Assembly: GCF_000517125.1 (NCBI RefSeq)
Contig: NZ_KI912156.1
Span: 64,290-128,289 of the forward strand
Length of the DNA stretch: 64,000 nt
Source: Arthrobacter sp. MA-N2
GTDB taxonomy: Bacteria > Actinomycetota > Actinomycetes > Actinomycetales > Micrococcaceae
Direction of reading: 5' to 3'
Below, in pieces: positions 41,041 through 51,273 of the stretch. Position 1 is the first letter of the stretch; every line of letters starts with the position of its first letter. The notes beneath the pieces were generated by a model. The model saw only the letters and a list, made by a program, of their open reading frames with translations, did not search any database and was not told the DNA's origin. The position numbers and the translations under genes are program-made.

Positions 41041-41603
41041 GAGCCAGTTCCCCTCGTCGCAGGCCAGTCTCCGGCCTGAAGTGCGTCCACTTCCGCGCGT
41101 GTTCCCATGATCCGGATGAGCGATGCTTCCGTGTCCTGGACTTCCCGGCGCAGCTTTGCAGTGTCTGTATCGTTGCGGACATTGAGGCCGTGGATGTAGA
41201 GCGTGGACGTCGAACGGTCCACCTCCACCACCAGGGAACCTGGAATCAACGAAATCACATGTCCCGTTGCGGTGACCATCAGGTCGGAATGGCTACGCAA
41301 GGGAACAGCGACGACGGCGTTGGTCACCGAAGGCCCGCGGAAGACCGCCAGGTACATGACCTGGAAGCTCGCGGCCACGATCTTGCCAAGGAAGACCACG
41401 GCGAAAGACATGGCTCGGAGCACGTTGAAGCGTCCGCCGAGTTCCACGGGAGGCAAGTAGAAAATCCTGGCTACCACCACCGCGATCAGCGCACCGAACA
41501 CCAGGTTGCCCGGGCTGAAGTCACGCCAGAGTGCACCCCAGACGACCACCAGCCACACCAGCAGGGGCAACTCAGTGCGGAATGAAATCCTCTTGCGGCT
41601 CAT
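41037..41603 (-). CDS. mrpE: Mrp Na+/H+ antiporter subunit E
   Basis: 188 residues. FRTELPLLVWLVVVWGALWR and LVFGALIAVVVARIFYLPPV, then ITLIPGSLVVEVD-like SLIPGSLVVEVDRSTSTLYI, are typical of MrpE. ATGA overlaps on both sides (mrpD and mrpF) show tight coupling. Membrane subunit needed for complex assembly. Confidence 0.92.
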   Translation of the reverse strand: MSRKRISFRTELPLLVWLVVVWGALWRDFSPGNLVFGALIAVVVARIFYLPPVELGGRFNVLRAMSFAVVFLGKIVAASFQVMYLAVFRGPSVTNAVVAVPLRSHSDLMVTATGHVISLIPGSLVVEVDRSTSTLYIHGLNVRNDTDTAKLRREVQDTEASLIRIMGTRAEVDALQAGDWPATRGTGS

Positions 41604-43177
41604 TTGCCACCGCCCTGCACCGACGGTTCAGCGATCCCCGGAACCTTGGCGTTCTGGCCAAGCACGGAATGGATGTAGGCGGACCGGTCCAGCATCTGTT
41701 CCGCGGAGTTCCCTGCCAAGTGGAACAGCGGTCCGGCAAAGACGGTCAGCGCCATGCCAAAGACCACTAGTGCGACGGTTGGCCCCACCATGGTGCGCGG
41801 GAGCAGGCCGACGGCCGCTGTGTCCGTCAGGGCGGGGGCCGGGTAGTCCGCGTCCTCGGGTATCCGCCAGAATGCGCGGTTCCAGACACGGGCAACTGCC
41901 AGCAGGGTCAAGAGACTGGTGACCACCCCTCCCACCACCAAGGTGATGGCCAACGGCGTGCCAAAGGCTATGCCGGCCTGCAGGAGCCCGAGTTTCCCCA
42001 GGAATCCTGAAAACGGCGGAATACCTGCAAGGTTCATGGCCGGAATGAAGAACAAGAGCGCAAGGAGCGGGGACAACTTGGCGAGCCCGCCCAGCCTGTC
42101 TATGGACGAGCTACCGCCGCGGCGCTCGATCAAGCCGGTCACCAGGAACAGGCTCGTTTGGACGGTGATGTGGTGGGCCACATAGAAGACAGCAGCCGCA
42201 AGCCCCGCGATGGAGGACATCGCCAGCCCGAACACCATGTAACCGATGTGGCTGACCAAGGTGAAGGAAAGTAATCGTTTGATGTCGCTCTGGGCTATGG
42301 CGCCGAGAATCCCCACGAGCATGGTGAGGAGGGCTACCACCATCAGCGGGGTGTTCAAGGTATCGCCCGGGAAGAGGAGGGTCTCCGTGCGGACCATCGC
42401 ATAGACGCCCACTTTGGTCAGCAAACCGGCGAACACGGCGGTGACCGGCGCGGGTGCCGTCGGATACGAGTCGGGGAGCCAGAAAGACAACGGGAAGACG
42501 GCGGCCTTGATCCCGAACGCAACGAGCAACATGACGTGGAGCAGGTTCCTGGTGTCCGGATCAAGTGCGGCCAGCTTGATGGCGAGATCTGCCATGGTGA
42601 TGGTTCCGGTGGCTCCGTAGATCATCGCGATGGCGATCAGGAACAACACCGAAGACACGACGGAAACCACTACATAGGTGACCCCTGCGCGGATACGCGG
42701 CCCGGTCCCACCCAGAGTCATGAGCACATAGCTCGCCGTCAGCAGGATTTCGAAGCCTACGTACAGATTGAAGAGGTCACCCGTGAGGAAGGCGTTGGAG
42801 ACGCCCGCAACCAGGATCAGGTAGGTCGGGTGGAAGATCGAGACCGGTGCTTCACGGTCGCCGTCGGCCATTCCCTGGCCGGTGGCGTAGATCAACACCG
42901 CGAGGCTGATGACGGAGGAGACCACCAGCATGAGCGAGGAAAACTGGTCTACTACCATCACCACGCCAAACGGCGGCTGCCAACCACCCAGGGTGACTGA
43001 TTCGGTGCCTGTGGTCCATACCGAGGCGAGGAGCAAGCATTCCAGGAGCAGGGTGAGGGACAGCAAAGCAATGCTGACGACGCGCTGCGCCAGCGGGTTC
43101 CTGTTCAGGGCGAAGGTGAGCGCGGCACCGAGGATGGGAAGTACGACGGCGAGCGGCGCCAGGCTGGCGATGTTCAC
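41600..43177 (-). CDS. mrpD: Mrp Na+/H+ antiporter subunit D
   Basis: 525 residues, about 14 helices, homologous to NuoN/NuoM-type proton-pumping subunits. Key segments are LTLGGTGPRIRAGVTYVVVS, FGIKAAVFPLSFWLPDSYPT with the conserved Lys, and AIAQSDIKRLLSFTLVSHIG. LAGIPPFSGFLGKLGLLQAG is the classic loop. Overlaps mrpC and mrpE by 4 bp. Confidence 0.95.
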   Translation of the reverse strand: MNIASLAPLAVVLPILGAALTFALNRNPLAQRVVSIALLSLTLLLECLLLASVWTTGTESVTLGGWQPPFGVVMVVDQFSSLMLVVSSVISLAVLIYATGQGMADGDREAPVSIFHPTYLILVAGVSNAFLTGDLFNLYVGFEILLTASYVLMTLGGTGPRIRAGVTYVVVSVVSSVLFLIAIAMIYGATGTITMADLAIKLAALDPDTRNLLHVMLLVAFGIKAAVFPLSFWLPDSYPTAPAPVTAVFAGLLTKVGVYAMVRTETLLFPGDTLNTPLMVVALLTMLVGILGAIAQSDIKRLLSFTLVSHIGYMVFGLAMSSIAGLAAAVFYVAHHITVQTSLFLVTGLIERRGGSSSIDRLGGLAKLSPLLALLFFIPAMNLAGIPPFSGFLGKLGLLQAGIAFGTPLAITLVVGGVVTSLLTLLAVARVWNRAFWRIPEDADYPAPALTDTAAVGLLPRTMVGPTVALVVFGMALTVFAGPLFHLAGNSAEQMLDRSAYIHSVLGQNAKVPGIAEPSVQGGGK

Positions 43178-43629
43178 TGGGGTCCTCCTTCCTTGGCTGC
43201 TTCGGTGACTGCCGTGACCGGGAATTCGGATGTTTCTTCAGGAACGACGGAATCGTCCTCGGCGTCGAAGCTGGGTGTTTTCGCCACGCGCCGGTCTTCC
43301 GCGTCATCCTGGATATCGTCCTGCCGTGCCAACGCCCAGGTCCGGTAGATGATGCCGAGCATGAAAGCCGTCACCGCGAAGGAGATGACAATCGACGTCA
43401 GGATCAGGGCTTGCGGCAAGGGATCGTTGTAGGCGCGCGGATCAGTGGATTTGTTGAATAGCGGGGCAAGCCCGGCATATCCGCCCGTGGCCAGGATCAG
43501 GAGGTTGGTGGCGTTGGCCAGGAGCATGAGTCCGAGCAGGACACGGGTCAAACTGCGTTCCAGGATCAAGTAGATGCCGCAGGCATACAGCACGCCCATG
43601 ACGATCAACAAGGTGAGGTTGACGCTCAT
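43174..43629 (-). CDS. mrpC: Mrp Na+/H+ antiporter subunit C
   Basis: 151 residues, NuoK-like with three helices: LIVMGVLYACGIYLILERSL, VLLGLMLLANATNLLILATG and ALILTSIVISFAVTAFMLGI. A C-terminal acidic tail of about 40 residues (RQDDIQDDAEDRRVAK and onward) is longer than in firmicute MrpC. Overlaps mrpA and mrpD by 4 bp. Confidence 0.94.
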   Translation of the reverse strand: MSVNLTLLIVMGVLYACGIYLILERSLTRVLLGLMLLANATNLLILATGGYAGLAPLFNKSTDPRAYNDPLPQALILTSIVISFAVTAFMLGIIYRTWALARQDDIQDDAEDRRVAKTPSFDAEDDSVVPEETSEFPVTAVTEAAKEGGPQ

Positions 43630-46600
43630 GGGGTCCCTTTCGCTTGCGGAGCCGCAGGTTCGGTGGACACTGGGGCTTCGGGCGGGATTTCCGCCGAACG
43701 CCCTGTGTCTCCGCCGGCTGTCTCTTCGAAATGCTCGTCGATTTCTGCTCCCAAGCTGCGCAGCACGTCCAGCGCCAGGCCCACTACGACGAGGTAGACG
43801 CCGATATCGAAGATGGTGGAGGTCACGAACTTGACGTCACCGAACAGCGGCAGCCAGAACTCGATAATCGCACTTTGGAACACTTGGCCGCCGAGAAGAA
43901 GGGGCACGAAGCCCGCCGCTGCCGCGGTCGCAAGACCGGTTCCCAGCAGCATTCCGGCGCTGATCGGTGCGGCTTCCCGCAATTCGAAGCGACCGCCGGC
44001 CAAGTAACGGATGGTCAGCGCGAGTCCGGCGGTGAGTCCTCCGGCGAAGCCGCCGCCCGGAAGGTTGTGTCCGGCTAGCAGGAGGTATACGGAGAAGACG
44101 ATCATCGAGTGGAAAATCAGCCGCGTGACCACTTCGAAGATGATGGATCGCCGTTCTGGTGCCAGGGTTCGGCCAGCCACCAGCCAAGGGTCCGCCAGGG
44201 AGCCGGCGAATTTGCGCACGAGTGCCAGCGAGGCGTCCTCGCGCGAACTGCCCCCGCCGGTGGCGCGCCTTCCCACAGTGCCTTCGGGAATAGTGGCGGC
44301 TTTGTTGAGCCGCTCCCCCCGGCTGCGGACAAAGATCAAGCTCGCGACGCCCGTAGCGGCAACTGCCAGCACCGAGATCTCACCGAAGGTATCCCAGGCG
44401 CGGATGTCCACGAGCGTTACGTTGACCACGTTGAGTCCGCCGCCCCCTTCGTAAGCCAACCGGGGGAACGAGAGCGATACGGGCTCGGCGATACGGGCTC
44501 CCATGGCGTAGATCGCGACGAAGATCATGGTGACCGCGAACGCTACTCCGATGATGACGCGAACCACTCGGTATTTGCCGCCGGTACGGTCCCGGAGTTC
44601 CGGAGGGAGGCTGCGCATCGCCAGGACGAAGGCCACCAGGATGATGGTCTCCACCAGCATTTGCGTCAAGGCGAGGTCCGGGGCTCCCTGCAACGCGAAC
44701 ATCAAAGCGATCCCGTATCCGGTGACTGACACCATCAGGACGGCGAGGAAGCGCTTGTTGGCACGAACAGCGGCTAGCGCCCCAACAACGATTCCCGCCG
44801 CAGCGATGAGCTGGAGCGGCGAGTTCGGGTCGATCAGATAGAGACCGCCCGGGAGCGGTTTGTTGGCCATCACGAGTGCCGTCAGCGGGACTGCGAAAGC
44901 CACGGTGAGAATGACCACCAGGTAGAAGTACAGGGAACCGCGCTGTGTGCGTCCGGTGACCCAGACGGCGACGTCATCCAAGGCACCGATGGTCCGCTGG
45001 TAGGCGCGATCCCCGTCCACCCAGCCCGGGACGCGGCTCTGGACCCGGGCCACAAAGTTGCGGGCATAGAACATCACGACGCCGGCCGCGAACGTTACGG
45101 CGGTGAGGCCCAATGCGGGAGTCAGACCGTGCCACAGCGCGAGATGGTTGGCAGCGGCTGCGGTGGTTCCGGCGTCGGGACCGGCGGCTGGACTGGCAAA
45201 CAGGGCCGCATACGGTTGGATCCACCCGTCGACGGAATCCGGCCAGAGGCCGTAGACGGTGGTGAGGATGCTCAGGATGGCTGGCGCGGCCAGGAAAGCT
45301 GGCTGGATGGCTTTGAACGGCGTCCGTTCCACTCCGGGCTTCGTGGCGAACGCGCCCCACATGAAACGCGCGCTGTAAGCGAACGTGAGGATGGACCCCA
45401 GGACCAAGCCGACGAGGAGAACCAGCCCCCATGGTTGGGAAGCAGGGCCAGTGCCGTAGTGGACGAACGCTTCAAACACCGATTCCTTGGCCACGAAACC
45501 TGCCAGCGGCGGTATGCCGGCCATGGATGCCGCGGCGACTCCCGCCACGATGGCGAGAGCCCTCGAGGACTTGTACACCCCGGAGAGTTTTCGGATGTCC
45601 CGCGTGCCGGATTGGTGGTCGATGATGCCCACCACCAGGAACAAGGAGGCCTTGAAGAGTCCGTGTGCAAGCAGGAGTGCTAGCCCAGCCAGCGCCGCGT
45701 CGGGCCGTCCGAGGCCCACCACCATGGTGAGGAACCCGAGTTGGCTGACGGTGCCATACGCAAGGATGAGTTTGATGTCGGTCTGCCGCAGCGCACGGTA
45801 ACCGCCCACCAGCATGGTGGCCAGGCCCAGTCCGAGCACCAAGGGCAACCAATAGGGGCTTTCGCTGAACCCCGGCGCCATGCGGGCAACGATGTAGATG
45901 CCGGCCTTCACCATGGCAGCAGCATGCAGATAGGCACTCACCGGAGTAGGCGCGGCCATGGCGCCCGGGAGCCAGAAGTGGAAGGGGACCAGCGCCGATT
46001 TGGTAATCGCACCAATCAAAATGAGGACGACGGCGGCCGCAACGGCTCCCTGCGCCGGTCCCGTGACGAGGGTGGGGGCGTCGGCCATGATCGCCGAAAT
46101 CCGATATGTCCCGGCGGCCTGGCCCAGAACGATGAGGCCGACGAGCATGGCCAAACCGCCGGCTGTGGTGACCATGAGGGCCTGCAACGCGGAGCGCCGG
46201 GCGGCGAGGCGAGTGCGTGCATAGCCAATCAGGAGATAGGAAAGGACCGTGGTGAGTTCCCAGAAGATGAACATCATCAAGAGGTCGTCGGCTGTCACCA
46301 GGCCGAACATCGCCCCGGCAAAGGCAAGCAACTGGGCCCCGAATCCGCCCAGGTCAGCGTCCTTGTTCTTGAAGTACCGGGCGCAGTAGACCAGGACCAG
46401 CGCACCAACGCCGAGGACCAGCAAGGACATCACCCATGCCAGAACGTCCATGCGGAAGGCGAATTCAAGCTTGAGGTTCGGAATCCATGGGAGGGTTTCT
46501 TCGATGAAACCGCCGGTGGGCTCTCCACCTTTTCCGGGGTAGATCCGGTCATACTGCAAGAGCAACCAGACGAAGGCAGCGGCGGGAACTGCTGCGAGAA

Positions 46601-46685
46601 CGTAGAACGCATTCCGTTGGAGTTTCCGGAAGATCCAAGGCGCCGCAGTTGCCGCTGCAAAGGTCACGGCAAGGACTGTGATCAC
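43626..46685 (-). CDS. mrpA: Mrp Na+/H+ antiporter subunits A and B fused
   Basis: 1019 residues. Residues about 1-500 are the NuoL-like antiporter core with YCARYFKNKDADLGGFGAQL, LIGAITKSALVPFHFWLPGA and LPQTDIK-type RALRQTDIKLILAYGTVSQL. The MrpA-specific C-terminal helices follow. Residues about 850-975 form an MrpB domain (TRLIFHSMIVFSVYLLLAGH, NLPGGGFAGGLTAGLALTIR). A Pro/Glu-rich tail ends the chain. The complex exchanges Na+ or K+ for H+ and supports pH and salt tolerance. First gene of a six-gene coupled operon; a separate mrpB gene is absent because of the fusion. Confidence 0.95.
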   Translation of the reverse strand: MITVLAVTFAAATAAPWIFRKLQRNAFYVLAAVPAAAFVWLLLQYDRIYPGKGGEPTGGFIEETLPWIPNLKLEFAFRMDVLAWVMSLLVLGVGALVLVYCARYFKNKDADLGGFGAQLLAFAGAMFGLVTADDLLMMFIFWELTTVLSYLLIGYARTRLAARRSALQALMVTTAGGLAMLVGLIVLGQAAGTYRISAIMADAPTLVTGPAQGAVAAAVVLILIGAITKSALVPFHFWLPGAMAAPTPVSAYLHAAAMVKAGIYIVARMAPGFSESPYWLPLVLGLGLATMLVGGYRALRQTDIKLILAYGTVSQLGFLTMVVGLGRPDAALAGLALLLAHGLFKASLFLVVGIIDHQSGTRDIRKLSGVYKSSRALAIVAGVAAASMAGIPPLAGFVAKESVFEAFVHYGTGPASQPWGLVLLVGLVLGSILTFAYSARFMWGAFATKPGVERTPFKAIQPAFLAAPAILSILTTVYGLWPDSVDGWIQPYAALFASPAAGPDAGTTAAAANHLALWHGLTPALGLTAVTFAAGVVMFYARNFVARVQSRVPGWVDGDRAYQRTIGALDDVAVWVTGRTQRGSLYFYLVVILTVAFAVPLTALVMANKPLPGGLYLIDPNSPLQLIAAAGIVVGALAAVRANKRFLAVLMVSVTGYGIALMFALQGAPDLALTQMLVETIILVAFVLAMRSLPPELRDRTGGKYRVVRVIIGVAFAVTMIFVAIYAMGARIAEPVSLSFPRLAYEGGGGLNVVNVTLVDIRAWDTFGEISVLAVAATGVASLIFVRSRGERLNKAATIPEGTVGRRATGGGSSREDASLALVRKFAGSLADPWLVAGRTLAPERRSIIFEVVTRLIFHSMIVFSVYLLLAGHNLPGGGFAGGLTAGLALTIRYLAGGRFELREAAPISAGMLLGTGLATAAAAGFVPLLLGGQVFQSAIIEFWLPLFGDVKFVTSTIFDIGVYLVVVGLALDVLRSLGAEIDEHFEETAGGDTGRSAEIPPEAPVSTEPAAPQAKGTP

Positions 46686-46876
46686 TGGAATCTCCGCAAA
46701 GTCAGGAATGAGTTGTCAAAAGTTGGAGCAGGCGGTCAAACGTTGGGTTCGGTGCAGGTAGTTTATCAACCGCATGTGACAAACAATGTCTGCCTCCATG
46801 GTGTAGGGGGCTAGGATGCGGTGCCGGCTGCCCGGGCGTCCCAAGAGTGTCACTTCGGGCGGTTACCATTCACTCC

Positions 46877-48280
46877 ATGAACATGGCATCTGCGCCTGAG
46901 GCCCCGCACCCGGCATCCGAGCTTGCTTCAGGGCCTGCCCTATCGAACAAGGGGCAGATCCTTGCGTGGGCGTCCTGGGACTGGGGTTCCGCGGCATTCA
47001 ACGCCGTCATGACCACGTTCGTGTTCACTGTCTACCTGACATCCAAGGCGTTTGGCGGGGAAGACTCCGCATCGGCGGTGTTGGGTGCCGCGTTGGCGAT
47101 CGCCGGCGTCGCAATTGCCGTGCTGGCGCCGGTCACGGGGCAGCGTTCCGACTCCGGTGGCCGCCGCAAGCTGTGGCTAGGGGTCAATACCGCACTTGTC
47201 GCGGTCCTCACCGGCTCGTGCTTCTTTGTTTTCCCCAAGCCCGAGTTCTTGCTTTTGGGCGTTTCGTTGATTGCCCTCGGCAATGTGTTCTTCGAGTTCG
47301 CGGGGGTCAATTACAACGCCATGCTGGCCCAGATCTCCACTCCTGCCAACATCGGTAAAGTGAGTGGCTTCGGCTGGGGGATGGGGTATTTGGGCGGGAT
47401 CGTGGCGCTGCTCGCGGTGTTGCAGCTGTTCGTCCAGCCCTCCGTTGAGTGGTTCGGGGCCTCTACCCAGGACGGCCTCAATATCAGGCTGGTGGCCGTC
47501 TTCTCCGCCCTCTGGTTCTCGATCTTTGCGCTGCCGGTCCTCCTCGCGGTCCCTGAACTGTCCGTCAAGAAGCCGGGGCCCCGGCTCGGGTTCCTGGCTT
47601 CTTACGGTCTGCTCATCCGCAGGATCAAGGCCATCTATGCCACCAGCCCGCACACCATCTATTTCCTCCTCGCGAGCGCCATCTTTCGAGACGGTCTGGC
47701 GGCGGTCTTCACGTTCGGCGGGGTCATCGCTGCAGGGACCTTCGGGTTCGAGCTCAAGGAAGTCATCTTCTTCGCGATTTTCGGCAACGTAGTGGCTGCC
47801 GTCGGCGCTATCATCGGCGGGCTTCTGGATGACAGAATCGGCCCCAAAGCCGTCATCGTCATATCCCTGCTGGGACTTCTGGTGGCTGGCACTACGATCC
47901 TCGTGCTGGGCAACGGCGACTATGTGTTCTTCGGGACCCACTGGGCACGAGCCACCACTTTCTGGGTCTTCGGTTTGTTCCTTTGCCTCTTCGTCGGACC
48001 GGCCCAGGCTTCGTCCCGGGCCTATCTTGCGCGACTGGCGCCCGACGGCGAATCCGGCGAACTATTCGGGCTTTACGCCACCACTGGCCGGGCAGTGAGC
48101 TTCCTCGCACCGGCGCTCTTTACCTTATGCATCACTGTGGCGACGCCCCTCGTCGCCTCCGGCGAGGCCCAGCGCTGGGGGATTCTGGGCATCATGGTGG
48201 TGCTCCTGGCCGGCCTGCTGGTGATCCTGCCGGTCAAATCGCCCAACAAGACGGAAATCGCCGTCGTTCCGGAGCGCTGA
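46877..48280 (+). CDS. UMF1-family MFS transporter
   Basis: About 467 residues from an ATG at 46877; an earlier start at 46847 is possible, and neither has a strong ribosome site. ILAWASWDWGSAAFNAVMTT is the UMF1/Atg22-like start. FFEFAGVNYNAMLAQISTPA, GFGWGMGYLGGIVALLAVLQ and PAQASSRAYLARLAPDGESG are characteristic; 12 helices are predicted. Substrate unknown; family members are linked to amino-acid or sugar efflux. It stands alone upstream of the ROK regulator. Confidence 0.88.
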   Translation: MNMASAPEAPHPASELASGPALSNKGQILAWASWDWGSAAFNAVMTTFVFTVYLTSKAFGGEDSASAVLGAALAIAGVAIAVLAPVTGQRSDSGGRRKLWLGVNTALVAVLTGSCFFVFPKPEFLLLGVSLIALGNVFFEFAGVNYNAMLAQISTPANIGKVSGFGWGMGYLGGIVALLAVLQLFVQPSVEWFGASTQDGLNIRLVAVFSALWFSIFALPVLLAVPELSVKKPGPRLGFLASYGLLIRRIKAIYATSPHTIYFLLASAIFRDGLAAVFTFGGVIAAGTFGFELKEVIFFAIFGNVVAAVGAIIGGLLDDRIGPKAVIVISLLGLLVAGTTILVLGNGDYVFFGTHWARATTFWVFGLFLCLFVGPAQASSRAYLARLAPDGESGELFGLYATTGRAVSFLAPALFTLCITVATPLVASGEAQRWGILGIMVVLLAGLLVILPVKSPNKTEIAVVPER

Positions 48281-48375
48281 GGGCAGGCCTTGCCGATTCC
48301 GGGCCCGCCCCATTCAAGTCGTGACCGCCGGCTTGGCGGCACGATCTCGGGAACCGAAGACCTTGCGTTTTGATT

Positions 48376-48394
48376 GTTAGTAGAGTTTACTAAC
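48376..48394 (+). promoter_or_regulatory. Inverted-repeat operator upstream of ROK regulator
   Basis: GTTAGTA (48376-48382) and TACTAAC (48388-48394) form a perfect 7-bp inverted repeat around GAGTT, 5 bp before the regulator ATG. Its position suggests autorepression. Confidence 0.65.
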
Positions 48395-48398
48395 TCTC

Positions 48399-49598
48399 AT
48401 GGACGCCCTCCGTGACCGGCACCGCACCGACCGTCCCCGCAACGACCGGCACCGCAACGATAGAACAAGCACAGCGACCCTGCCTTCCGATGGGCGCGCC
48501 CACAACCTCTCCCTGGTCCGCCAGACTCTCCACTCAGCGGGTGCGATGAGCCGGGCGAACCTCTCACGGACCCTGGGCCTGACCCGCGTCACTGTTTCGG
48601 ACCTCGTCTCGGACCTCCTCGAACGCGGACACGTGGTGGAACTGGGACGGTCGGATGAAGTCCGGCCCGGCAAACCGGCCATCCTGGTGGACCTCAACCG
48701 CCAAGGGCTCCAGGTGATCGGCATGGACCTGGCAGAAAATTCCGTGGTCCGCGCTGCGGTCCTCGACCTGGACGGCAACATCCTCGACCGCGTGGAAAGC
48801 GCCATTGCATTGGAAACCGGGCAGGACGTGGTCAACAAAGTCCTTGAACTCGCTTCCGAAGCAGTCGGACGGGCCACCGCCACGCTGTTGGGGATCGGGG
48901 TCGGAACCCCCGGCATCGTCAACGCGGACGGCCTCGTCACCACGGCCCCGAACTTCGAATGGAAGGACGTCGCCCTCCGCGAGCTGATCCAGGAACACAC
49001 CGGCCTGCCGACCCTCGTCTCCAATGACGCCGACGCCGCCGTCCACGCGGACTACACCTTCGGCGGCGGCAGCGACGACATGATCCTCGTGAAAATCGGC
49101 CGCGGCGTCGGTTCCGGACTCATCGTGGGAGGCAGGCGTGCCCGGGGCGCCCACTCCGCGGCGGGCGAAATCGGCCACGTCACGGTCGGCACCGACGGCG
49201 GGACCATGTGCAAATGCGGTAAGAAGGGCTGCCTCGAAACCTGGATGTCCGTCCCCAGACTGGAACTGGCCTTGGCCGAAGCAGCGGCGAGCTCCGAACC
49301 TGAGGCCGCGGCCGGCGTCGCACTCCGGGAGGCGAGTGTGCTCCGGGAAGCCGGGGAACGGCTCGCCATAGCCCTCGCCCCCGTGGTGGGAGCCCTCGAT
49401 TTGGCGGAAGTGGTCCTCAGTGGACCCCGGAAGCTCTTGGACGGCCCGCTTCTCGACGCTGTCCAGCACACCCTGCTCGAACGGCTACTGCACCAGGACC
49501 CCTCGCCGGTGTCCGTGCGCCTCGCGGCAGACGCGCAGGACATCGTCCTCCGCGGCGCTGCCGTGATGGTCCTGTGGAACCAGCTAGGTGTGGCCTAA
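48399..49598 (+). CDS. ROK-family transcriptional regulator
   Basis: 399 residues. N-terminal winged helix: LVRQTLHSAGAMSRANLSRT, LGLTRVTVSDLVSDLLERGH. The ROK (sugar-kinase-like) part has GIGVGTPGIVNADGLVTTAP and NDADAAVHADYTFGGG, and the zinc motif CKCGKKGCLETWMSVP is intact. Such proteins sense sugars or amino sugars. The next gene encodes a GH3 hexosaminidase, so an N-acetylglucosamine or cell-wall-recycling signal is plausible (inference). The N-terminus has an Arg/His/Asp-rich run before the HTH. Confidence 0.92.
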   Translation: MDALRDRHRTDRPRNDRHRNDRTSTATLPSDGRAHNLSLVRQTLHSAGAMSRANLSRTLGLTRVTVSDLVSDLLERGHVVELGRSDEVRPGKPAILVDLNRQGLQVIGMDLAENSVVRAAVLDLDGNILDRVESAIALETGQDVVNKVLELASEAVGRATATLLGIGVGTPGIVNADGLVTTAPNFEWKDVALRELIQEHTGLPTLVSNDADAAVHADYTFGGGSDDMILVKIGRGVGSGLIVGGRRARGAHSAAGEIGHVTVGTDGGTMCKCGKKGCLETWMSVPRLELALAEAAASSEPEAAAGVALREASVLREAGERLAIALAPVVGALDLAEVVLSGPRKLLDGPLLDAVQHTLLERLLHQDPSPVSVRLAADAQDIVLRGAAVMVLWNQLGVA

Positions 49599-49663
49599 AT
49601 GCCGCGCTTGCGCCGTTTCCATCCCTGACTACCCTGCTAAGCATCCCTCCCAAGGAGCCGGAC

Positions 49664-51181
49664 ATGGACACCATTCAGTCCCCCGCCACCCAGTCCTTTG
49701 CCGCCGGGCCCGCGCGCACGGACGAACTCCGCCGCCTGGCGGCAGGAACCCTCATGCCCGGATTCACCGGAATCGCCGTCCCCGTCTGGATCCTGGAAGC
49801 ATACGACGCCGGACTTGCGGCTGTGTGCCTGTACGGCACCAACGTGGCGTCCCCAGTCCAGTTGCGCGAGCTCTGCGCCGGGCTGCGCGCACATTCCCCG
49901 AACACGCTCATCGCCGTCGACGAGGAAGGGGGCGACGTCACCCGGCTGCACTACCTCAAGGGATCAACGCAGCCCGGGAATGCGGTACTGGGACGTTTGG
50001 ACGACGTCAAACTGACTGCCGCCAGCGCAAGCGCCATCGGACACGAGCTCGCAAGCCTGGGCATCAATTTGAACCTGGCTCCGGATGCGGACGTAAATTC
50101 CGCCCCGAACAATCCCGTGATCGGCGTGCGCAGCTTTGGAGCCGAACCGGACTTGGTGGCCCGGCACACGGCCGCCTGGATCCGGGGGCTCGAAGACGCC
50201 GGCGTGGCCTCCTGTGCCAAGCATTTCCCCGGCCATGGCGACACCGCCATCGATTCGCACCTCGCACTCCCCCGTGTCACGGCCACCGCCGCCATGCTCG
50301 ATGCGCGCGAGTTGGTCCCCTTCCGTGCGCTCGTCGCAGCCGGCGGCGCAACGGTGATGACCAGCCACATTTTGGTGGAAGCCCTGGACCTGGATCGTCC
50401 TGCCTCCTTCTCCTCGCGCATCCTGCAGGACCTGCTTCGCCGCAGCATGGGATTCGACGGCGTCATCATCACGGACGCCCTGGACATGGCCGGCGCATCG
50501 GCCCAGACCGGCGTACCGGAAGCTGCCGTTCGTGCCCTGATGGCCGGAGCGGATCTGCTGTGCCTGGGCTCGGAGACAAGTCCGGGCCTCTTCCAACAGA
50601 CTCTCACCGCGATCGCCAGTGCCGTTGAGGAAGGCCGCCTGCCCGTCGAGCGCCTAGCGGACGCGGCCGCGCGCACTGCCGCGCTGTCATTGCGTTTCCC
50701 CGCCGCGGGGGCGGTCGAAATCCAGGCGGCCGCCTTCGGGAGCCAGCCGGGGTTAGCGCTCCAGGGTGCCGGTGTTCCTAGCGGCCCGAAGGCGCTCGAC
50801 CGCGGGCGCATCGCCGAAGCCTTCGACGTTTCCGAAGCTGCCGAAAAATGGCTTGCGCGGGAGGAACCCATGGCTATCGTGCAGGTTGAAACGGGGGCCA
50901 ATTTCGCCGTCGGCCGCGTGCCCTGGGGACCGGCAGCCACGACTGAAGCAGTGGTCAGCGAAGGCGAGGTGCCCGACGGCGTGCGGGTCGCCGTCGTCGG
51001 ACGCGGCCTGGACGCCGATCACCCATTGTGGACCGTCTTCGCCCGCTTGAGGGCGGAAGGGCACGCCGTGATCGCTGTCGAGTGCGGCTGGCCGCGCGGT
51101 GGAGCGGACATCGTCACCTACGGCGCGTCGCTCGCGGTCTCCCAGGCCCTGACGGCATTGCTGAAAGGGAACGCGGACTAG
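49664..51181 (+). CDS. Glycoside hydrolase family 3 (beta-N-acetylhexosaminidase, NagZ-like)
   Basis: 505 residues from an ATG at 49664 with AAGGAG upstream. The NagZ-type motif KHFPGHGDTAIDSHLALPRV (about residues 186-205) carries the Asp-His dyad used by hexosaminidases, and the nucleophile Asp is in GFDGVIITDALDMAGAS. LFGTNV-like VCLYGTNVASPVQLRELCAG and AVDEEGGDVTRL are also family signatures. A second C-terminal domain of about 170 residues follows. No signal peptide, so it is probably cytosolic and acts on recycled muropeptides or imported amino sugars. It is 65 bp after the ROK gene. Confidence 0.9.
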   Translation: MDTIQSPATQSFAAGPARTDELRRLAAGTLMPGFTGIAVPVWILEAYDAGLAAVCLYGTNVASPVQLRELCAGLRAHSPNTLIAVDEEGGDVTRLHYLKGSTQPGNAVLGRLDDVKLTAASASAIGHELASLGINLNLAPDADVNSAPNNPVIGVRSFGAEPDLVARHTAAWIRGLEDAGVASCAKHFPGHGDTAIDSHLALPRVTATAAMLDARELVPFRALVAAGGATVMTSHILVEALDLDRPASFSSRILQDLLRRSMGFDGVIITDALDMAGASAQTGVPEAAVRALMAGADLLCLGSETSPGLFQQTLTAIASAVEEGRLPVERLADAAARTAALSLRFPAAGAVEIQAAAFGSQPGLALQGAGVPSGPKALDRGRIAEAFDVSEAAEKWLAREEPMAIVQVETGANFAVGRVPWGPAATTEAVVSEGEVPDGVRVAVVGRGLDADHPLWTVFARLRAEGHAVIAVECGWPRGGADIVTYGASLAVSQALTALLKGNAD

Positions 51182-51273
51182 CGCTTTGACCTGGGAGGCG
51201 GTGCAGGCGGCTCTGGACGCGGGCAGCGAGCGGCGTCATTCCGCCGCCCCTCCAAGAGAGCTAGGGTGGACTT